A stretch of 64,000 bases of DNA from a virus: positions 1-64,000 of the IMG/VR virus record IMGVR_UViG_3300004463_000226. One strand, 5' to 3'. Numbering within the stretch: the stretch's first letter is position 1; each line of letters opens with the position of its first letter. A program made the translations under genes and the position numbers. The notes beneath the pieces were generated by a model. It did no database searches and was not told the origin of the DNA. It worked only from the letters and a program-made list of their open reading frames with translations. Below are positions 60,095 through 64,000 of this stretch, piece by piece.

Positions 60095-60700
60095 TTAAGC
60101 TTTTGTAAAATATGTACTTCCCTCAGCATCATGCTCTTTAGCACAACTATCACATAAATCAAGATTCTTCATATCACCCCCTTTAATAAAAAGCCGTTGA
60201 GTAGCAGCGTCTTTTCTAAAACAACCATCACATAATACAACATCTTCATTGATTCTAGCCAACCATTTTACATCGACAATTTTATTACCGATATGATATT
60301 TTCCTTGAACAACATCAGCACCAGTTCCTTTATGTTGTTTTAATTCTTGTATCTCTATAGGAGATAAACCAACACGAGGCTCTTGTTCATAATTAAATGG
60401 ACCACATATGACTTCTAATTGTGTAATAGCCTCCTTCATAGAAACAAATCCAACTTTACCATCCATTAAAAATAACCATATAGGACGTGTACTAGTAACA
60501 ACCGCTAATTTATAAGCATCATCACTATCCACATAAATACAATGAGGGTATACTCCTTTCATGCCTTGATCTTCGATACCGTGTTCAGGATGATAAGATT
60601 TTAGACGCTGAGTTTTACCTTCAGCATCTACCCAATAGCGGCTACCTTTGGATGTTTCGAACGTTAATACTGGTTTGATATCTAAGTTTAAATTTTTCAT
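60095..60700 (-). CDS. Zinc-ribbon protein, unknown
   Basis: 201 residues, AAAGGGGATAAA before the ATG. The C-terminal 45 residues hold two CxxC pairs, VLCDGCFRKDAA and LDLCDSCAKEHD, forming a four-Cys zinc ribbon. The N-terminal part is a beta-rich domain (FETSKGSRYWVDAEGKTQRLKSY, PTRPIWLFLMDGKVGFVSMKE). No family recognised; nucleic-acid or protein binding is possible. In one run with the Nudix protein. Confidence 0.65.
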   Translation of the reverse strand: MKNLNLDIKPVLTFETSKGSRYWVDAEGKTQRLKSYHPEHGIEDQGMKGVYPHCIYVDSDDAYKLAVVTSTRPIWLFLMDGKVGFVSMKEAITQLEVICGPFNYEQEPRVGLSPIEIQELKQHKGTGADVVQGKYHIGNKIVDVKWLARINEDVVLCDGCFRKDAATQRLFIKGGDMKNLDLCDSCAKEHDAEGSTYFTKA

Positions 60701-60717
60701 TTTATTTATCCCCTTTA

Positions 60718-61500
60718 TTATAAGTATTTTTCGATTGCATGAAACCAGTGATGAGTATCTGATTTACCAAGTAATTTTTCTTTACCAGATATGAAAATAA
60801 CGTCATGTTTTTCAGGTTCGCCTGTTTTAAGTGTCTCAAATATACGCTCTGCATTATTAACTTGTATCTTATAAACAAATGCAGCATGAAATAGGTCATT
60901 AAACTTATTAAACGTATTAACAAAGCAAATAGGTTCTTTAGGAACAAATAGCTGTTTCTTATGCTTTATTTCTTCGTCAACCTCTTTCTGAATAGCTAAT
61001 CTAAGAATATCTATTTGACTGGTTTGATACGCATCAAGACTATAATCAACATGTCCACCAATCATTGTTATTGTACGATCTTCCTTCTTTCTCAGCACAA
61101 TATAGTCCTTACCATCAGTAATAAATGCGAATACACCAATTTGTTTCCAATTAAAATTGTACTCGGCTTCTTCACGCGAGATGAAACTAAATTGATCATC
61201 TTCAAAGAATGTTTTTGATGAGCTTATTGCATTTACCCTGAAAAAATCAGTTACTGAATCGTATCTACTTAAACTCTTAGCAGTTGTCATATCTGAAAAC
61301 TTATTAGGAACACACAAAACGAATTGACCAGGATATTTCTTTTCGATTTTCTTAGAAATAGCCTTACGAATCTTATGATGCTTATCACTACCAAACGGAT
61401 ATTTTTTTAACTTATTGATTAGCTCAGGTAACTGTGGACCTTCTGGTGCTTTAATTCCTTTACGAATTTCCTTGATTTTTTCTTTTGATTTATTTCCCAT
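60718..61500 (-). CDS. Nudix-like hydrolase (paralogue 2)
   Basis: 260 residues from the ATG at 61500, 8 nt after TTGGAGG; earlier in-frame codons lie before that site. The Nudix domain occupies the C-terminal half: IGVFAFITDGKDYIVLRKKED, MIGGHVDYSLDAYQTSQ, then AIQKEVDEEIKHKK as the REUxEE half box (Lys for Arg) after an insert. It shares with the 426-aa paralogue the insert, the LKxxEPEKHDVI segment and an upstream KKYPFGSDKHHKIRKAISKK stretch. The Arg-to-Lys change may alter activity. Substrate unknown. Confidence 0.7.
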   Translation of the reverse strand: MGNKSKEKIKEIRKGIKAPEGPQLPELINKLKKYPFGSDKHHKIRKAISKKIEKKYPGQFVLCVPNKFSDMTTAKSLSRYDSVTDFFRVNAISSSKTFFEDDQFSFISREEAEYNFNWKQIGVFAFITDGKDYIVLRKKEDRTITMIGGHVDYSLDAYQTSQIDILRLAIQKEVDEEIKHKKQLFVPKEPICFVNTFNKFNDLFHAAFVYKIQVNNAERIFETLKTGEPEKHDVIFISGKEKLLGKSDTHHWFHAIEKYL

Positions 61501-61531
61501 TTTTAAGACCTCCAATGTTTTATTACAAGAA

Positions 61532-61559
61532 AAATAAGGGCTGGAAGCTCCAACCCTTT
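61532..61559 (-). terminator. Intrinsic terminator
   Basis: AAGGG-TGGA/TCCA-CCCTT stem with one mismatch, AGC loop, then TTATTTTTC on the minus strand. Confidence 0.8.
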
Positions 61560-61563
61560 TATA

Positions 61564-61968
61564 TTATTGAACAGCTTCTTCTTTTTTGATGCGGTGGAAA
61601 CAAGATACTCTATCTTTAGGAAACTCACGGGAACGTACATCTTTAATCAGTCCAGACACAGCTTCAACAATCAATCTCATTGGATCACGTTTAGTTGCTT
61701 TAGCAATCTTATACACACTACCGACATAAATTGTGACACTGTTAAGCTCTTTCAAAGTTTTACGACCAGTTTCAAGGTTTTCTGAGCAGCTACCATTAAA
61801 ACCAAAAGCAACAAGTCGCTCAGCATTTTCAACTTCACGAACAGCATAATGATTTGACTTAGCATTGATCTGAACAGCAGCATTATAAGTATCGAATACT
61901 TCTTTATCAGAATTTATCATTTGATGAGCTACCACTGCCATTTGTTTTAATTTTAAAGATTTGAACAT
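61564..61968 (-). CDS. Small protein, unknown
   Basis: 134 residues, AGGGGGAATT before the ATG. Helical with a central strand (FDTYNAAVQINAKSN, NSVTIYVGSVYKIAKATK). Basic C-terminus. No family recognised. Monocistronic with a class I promoter and leader element. Confidence 0.6.
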   Translation of the reverse strand: MFKSLKLKQMAVVAHQMINSDKEVFDTYNAAVQINAKSNHYAVREVENAERLVAFGFNGSCSENLETGRKTLKELNSVTIYVGSVYKIAKATKRDPMRLIVEAVSGLIKDVRSREFPKDRVSCFHRIKKEEAVQ

Positions 61969-61986
61969 AATTAATTCCCCCTAGGT

Positions 61987-62035
61987 TTATTATTGATTTT
62001 GAATATATTATTTATATTCACTATTATAATATATA
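61987..62035 (-). promoter_or_regulatory. Class I promoter motif plus conserved leader element
   Basis: TATATATTATAA at 62024-62035 and AATCAATAATAA at 61987-61998, minus strand, before the ATG at 61968 and divergent from thyA. Confidence 0.7.
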
Positions 62036-62125
62036 GGTGATATTGCCGACTTTACGAATTAACATTTATTACCAGTAAAACAGTTATGTAAGAAATACAT
62101 ATCAATGAGAGGGGAACATACTAAA

Positions 62126-63073
62126 ATGGGTCAATTTGATAAAGAATGGAATAGGGTATTAGAGAATATTATGTTAAATGGAGTATGGCAGAAAGAAGAA
62201 CATGTCCGTGCTAAATGGGACGATGGTACTCCAGCTCCAGCTAAATTTGTTACAGGAGAAAAGATGGTATTTGATAATAGTGAAGCTCTAGTCCCAACGA
62301 CTAAAGAAATTAAACGTAAGAGTCCATTACGTGAACTAAAATGGATCTGGTTCCTTAAATCAAACGTGGTTCAGAAACTTCGTGATTTGGGAAGTAGTAT
62401 TTGGGATAAATGGGAAATTAAAGAAGGTGAATGGACAGGTACAATTGGTCCAGCTTACGGACATCAATTAGGTAAACAATGTAGGAAATTTCCAGTAGAA
62501 AAACTTCGCTGGGAACATCTACATCCTGAGCATGCTGTTGAGTTAAGACAAATGATAGAGGATGCTTTAGCACAAGGTTTTATTATTAAATATGTAATGC
62601 TGGATCAGGTAGACTTCCTCATCCAAGGTCTTCTTACTAACCCTGGTTCTCGCCGATATATTCTATCACTATGGGGTATTGAAGATCTTGACTACATGGC
62701 ACTAGAACCATGTGTATGGAAGACAGGGTGGCAATATGTTGATGGTAAAATTGATTTAATAACTGGTGTACGTTCAAATGATATCTGTGTAGGAAATCCT
62801 TTTAATGTGTTTCAATATCAGGTGTTATGGAATCTTATCTGTCAGGTAACAGGTCACACACCAGGGAAGATTCAATTTGATCTCGATAATCCACATATTT
62901 ATGACAGACACATTCCTGAGGCTATGAAACAGTTAGTGTATCCTCAAAAAACAGCTCCAAAACTTTGGATTAATCCTGATATTAAAAACTTTTATGACTT
63001 TAATCCAGATACTGATGTTAAATTGATTGACTATGAACACGGTCCAGACCGTTACTATGAGGTGGCTGAATAA
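62126..63073 (+). CDS. thyA: Thymidylate synthase, phi3T/B. subtilis ThyA type
   Basis: 315 residues from the ATG at 62126 (11 nt after GAGAGGGG), matching the MTQFDKQ start of Bacillus ThyA. It methylates dUMP to dTMP. Seen: RAKWDDGTPAPAK, PTTKEIKRKSPLRELKWIWFLKSN, IGPAYGHQLGK, NPGSRRYILSLW, active-site PCVW with Cys196, RSNDICVGNPFNVFQY with the dUMP-specific Asn, and LWINPDIKNFYDF. The residue after Cys is Val, not His, as in the B. subtilis/phi3T enzyme. About 35 extra residues (roughly 118-155) are inserted before the QVD helix. The following small gene is coupled (TAATG). Confidence 0.95.
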   Translation: MGQFDKEWNRVLENIMLNGVWQKEEHVRAKWDDGTPAPAKFVTGEKMVFDNSEALVPTTKEIKRKSPLRELKWIWFLKSNVVQKLRDLGSSIWDKWEIKEGEWTGTIGPAYGHQLGKQCRKFPVEKLRWEHLHPEHAVELRQMIEDALAQGFIIKYVMLDQVDFLIQGLLTNPGSRRYILSLWGIEDLDYMALEPCVWKTGWQYVDGKIDLITGVRSNDICVGNPFNVFQYQVLWNLICQVTGHTPGKIQFDLDNPHIYDRHIPEAMKQLVYPQKTAPKLWINPDIKNFYDFNPDTDVKLIDYEHGPDRYYEVAE

Positions 63074-63237
63074 TGAAATATATTCGTAGACTTATTCATA
63101 AGATGATTGTTGCATATTTATTAAAATCAGGTAAAACTTTCCACCACGGTAAGTATGAAGACGGTGGTCAGTATGTAGTATTAATGGATGAGTATCAATA
63201 TAACTTATTCACCAATTATGTAGATAACGGTTATTAA
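63073..63237 (+). CDS. Small protein coupled to thyA, 54 aa
   Basis: Its ATG overlaps the thyA stop (TAATG). Basic N-terminal helix (MKYIRRLIHKMIVAYLLKSG), then a short GKYEDGGQYVVLMDEYQYN tail. A terminator follows, so the two form one transcript. No family recognised. Too short for routine gene calling but clearly placed. Confidence 0.6.
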   Translation: MKYIRRLIHKMIVAYLLKSGKTFHHGKYEDGGQYVVLMDEYQYNLFTNYVDNGY

Positions 63238-63242
63238 TTAAA

Positions 63243-63268
63243 TAGAGTATAGGGAAACCTATACTCTA
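63243..63268 (+). terminator. Intrinsic terminator
   Basis: TAGAGTATAGG/CCTATACTCTA, 11-bp stem with GAAA loop, then TATTATTTG. Confidence 0.85.
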
Positions 63269-63330
63269 TATTATTTGTTACTATAGGTGTAACAAATATG
63301 TAGAACGAATAAGTCAATTCATATATCGTT

Positions 63331-63361
63331 TATATATTATAAAGACGTGAATCAATAATAA
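63331..63361 (+). promoter_or_regulatory. Class I promoter motif plus conserved leader element, plus strand
   Basis: TATATATTATAA at 63331-63342 and AATCAATAATAA at 63350-63361, here on the plus strand, before the plus-strand gene at 63390. It is the mirror case that shows the motif follows gene direction. Confidence 0.75.
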
Positions 63362-63389
63362 TTCATAGTCTATCAAGGAGGTGAACGAT

Positions 63390-63647
63390 ATGAAAGGTTT
63401 TAATTCTGATGAGTTCTGTATTGATGATGTTCTTTCTAACCTTAAAAAGTTCAAGAAGAAAGATAAAGGTAAGAAAAAGAAAGAAAGTCATGATGAAAAA
63501 GTAGCTAGAGAAGTTGGTGAACAGCTTAAAAAGAATAAGCGTAAAGCAGCTGATGATTTAGAGCGAGAAGCTCATGAAGATCTAATGCAATACCAACGTG
63601 AAAAAGCTATTGAAGATGGAGCAATGTATGTTAATATTCCGTTGTAA
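63390..63647 (+). CDS. Small Lys-rich protein, unknown
   Basis: 85 residues from the ATG at 63390, 5 nt after AAGGAGGTGAACG; the in-frame GTG at 63381 is part of that site. Very Lys/Glu-rich, probably one long helix (VLSNLKKFKKKDKGKKKKES). No family recognised. Confidence 0.6.
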   Translation: MKGFNSDEFCIDDVLSNLKKFKKKDKGKKKKESHDEKVAREVGEQLKKNKRKAADDLEREAHEDLMQYQREKAIEDGAMYVNIPL

Positions 63648-63664
63648 TAAATTATTACACGGTA

Positions 63665-63677
63665 AACTTTATAGTAA
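63665..63677 (+). promoter_or_regulatory. Class II promoter-like motif
   Basis: AACTTTATAGTAA, two mismatches from AACATTATATTAA, 41 nt before the ATG at 63719. Confidence 0.35.
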
Positions 63678-63718
63678 TGGTATTAACCAATTTTACTTAA
63701 TATTAGGAGGAAACTAAA

Positions 63719-64000
63719 ATGGCACAATCTTTTACTGAAGTATTCGAGGAAATTAAATCTAATCTTACAACATCTAAAGCAGGTAAAACAGTTAAATCAT
63801 TCAACCGCAGTCAATTCGACAAGCTGGCTAAAGCTTATTTGAACTCTACTGACTATACAATTGAAGTAGCTGGCACTAAAGGCGGCGAATTAGTTAAAAC
63901 TACAATTGAGCCTGTAAAAGCATTCCGCGGTATGCTTAAACGTATCTTGATCGAGTTCGGTGTGGACAAGCAAGAAGCTGAAACAATTCTTGATTCTTCT
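63719..64000 (+). CDS. Conserved phage protein, C-terminus outside window
   Basis: ATG at 63719 after TTAGGAGGAAAC; 94 residues visible, continuing past the window end. Begins MAQSFTEVFEEIKSNL, with RSQFDKLAKAYLNSTDYTIE and PVKAFRGMLKRILIEFGVDK. It resembles a group of proteins in large Bacillus phages whose function I do not know. The length cannot be judged. Confidence 0.65.
   Translation, partial: MAQSFTEVFEEIKSNLTTSKAGKTVKSFNRSQFDKLAKAYLNSTDYTIEVAGTKGGELVKTTIEPVKAFRGMLKRILIEFGVDKQEAETILDSS

Noticed and set aside
62036-62125. AACATTTATTA before thyA as a class II promoter
   Set aside because: It needs a one-base deletion to match and differs at the 3' half; support is too weak.
1-64000. 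CRISPR arrays, insertion sequences or integrase/attachment sites
   Set aside because: No regularly spaced direct repeats, transposase or recombinase motifs were found in either strand.

Overview
The window looks like part of the genome of a very large (jumbo-class) tailed phage of a low-GC Gram-positive host, probably a Bacillus relative. The DNA is AT-rich and genes are packed tightly on long single-strand runs. Nearly every gene has a strong AAGGAGG-type ribosome binding site, and TTG and GTG starts are used. The phage carries its own multisubunit RNA polymerase: an unbroken beta subunit (55.6-59.8 kb) and a beta-prime cut into separate genes (19.1-20.5 and 24.8-26.0 kb). A thymidylate synthase of the Bacillus subtilis ThyA / phage phi3T type points to a Bacillaceae host. 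No tRNA, insertion sequence, integrase or CRISPR array was seen.

Layout. 1-13.9 kb (+): late virion block with a modular tail fibre (5' end outside the window), tail-fibre accessory proteins, a papain-like peptidase, an 880-aa virion protein, four small virion-type proteins and two membrane proteins. 13.9-31.7 kb (-): polyphosphate kinase, a virion-type protein, small acidic proteins, beta-prime N part, a Myb/SANT-like DNA-binding protein, DHFR, a DHH phosphoesterase, a holin-like protein, beta-prime middle part, small genes, and two probable virion proteins. 31.8-32.9 kb: a two-gene + strand island. 32.9-55.3 kb (-): dense accessory and nucleotide-metabolism genes, including DUF3307 and DUF1360 membrane proteins, a kinase-like protein with an acidic tail, a Nudix protein, RNase H, thymidylate kinase, a HExxH peptidase and many small unknowns. 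55.6-59.8 kb (+): RNAP beta. 59.8-62.0 kb (-): zinc-ribbon protein and second Nudix protein. 62.1-64.0 kb (+): thymidylate synthase and small genes, the last running off the end.

How it fits together. DHFR, ThyA and thymidylate kinase form a dTMP/dTDP supply route. The DHH phosphoesterase and RNase H could recycle host RNA fragments and primers. The phage RNAP would read phage-specific promoters, and two recurrent motifs are visible. Class I, TATATATTATAA, occurs 13 times, always correctly oriented 30-113 nt before a start codon, mostly before early/accessory genes. Class II, near AACATTMTATTAA, lies before virion genes, RNAP beta and two candidate noncoding RNAs. A second element, AATCAATAATAA, recurs in 5' leaders. 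Most units end in clean hairpins.

Most notable: the phage polyphosphate kinase, the beta-prime that stops just after the first trigger helix, the promoter and leader motifs, several structured gene-free stretches (36.6, 51.6, 53.1-53.9 and 55.4 kb), and the kinase-like protein with calcium-loop-like repeats. All family calls come from reading motifs by eye; no database search was run.
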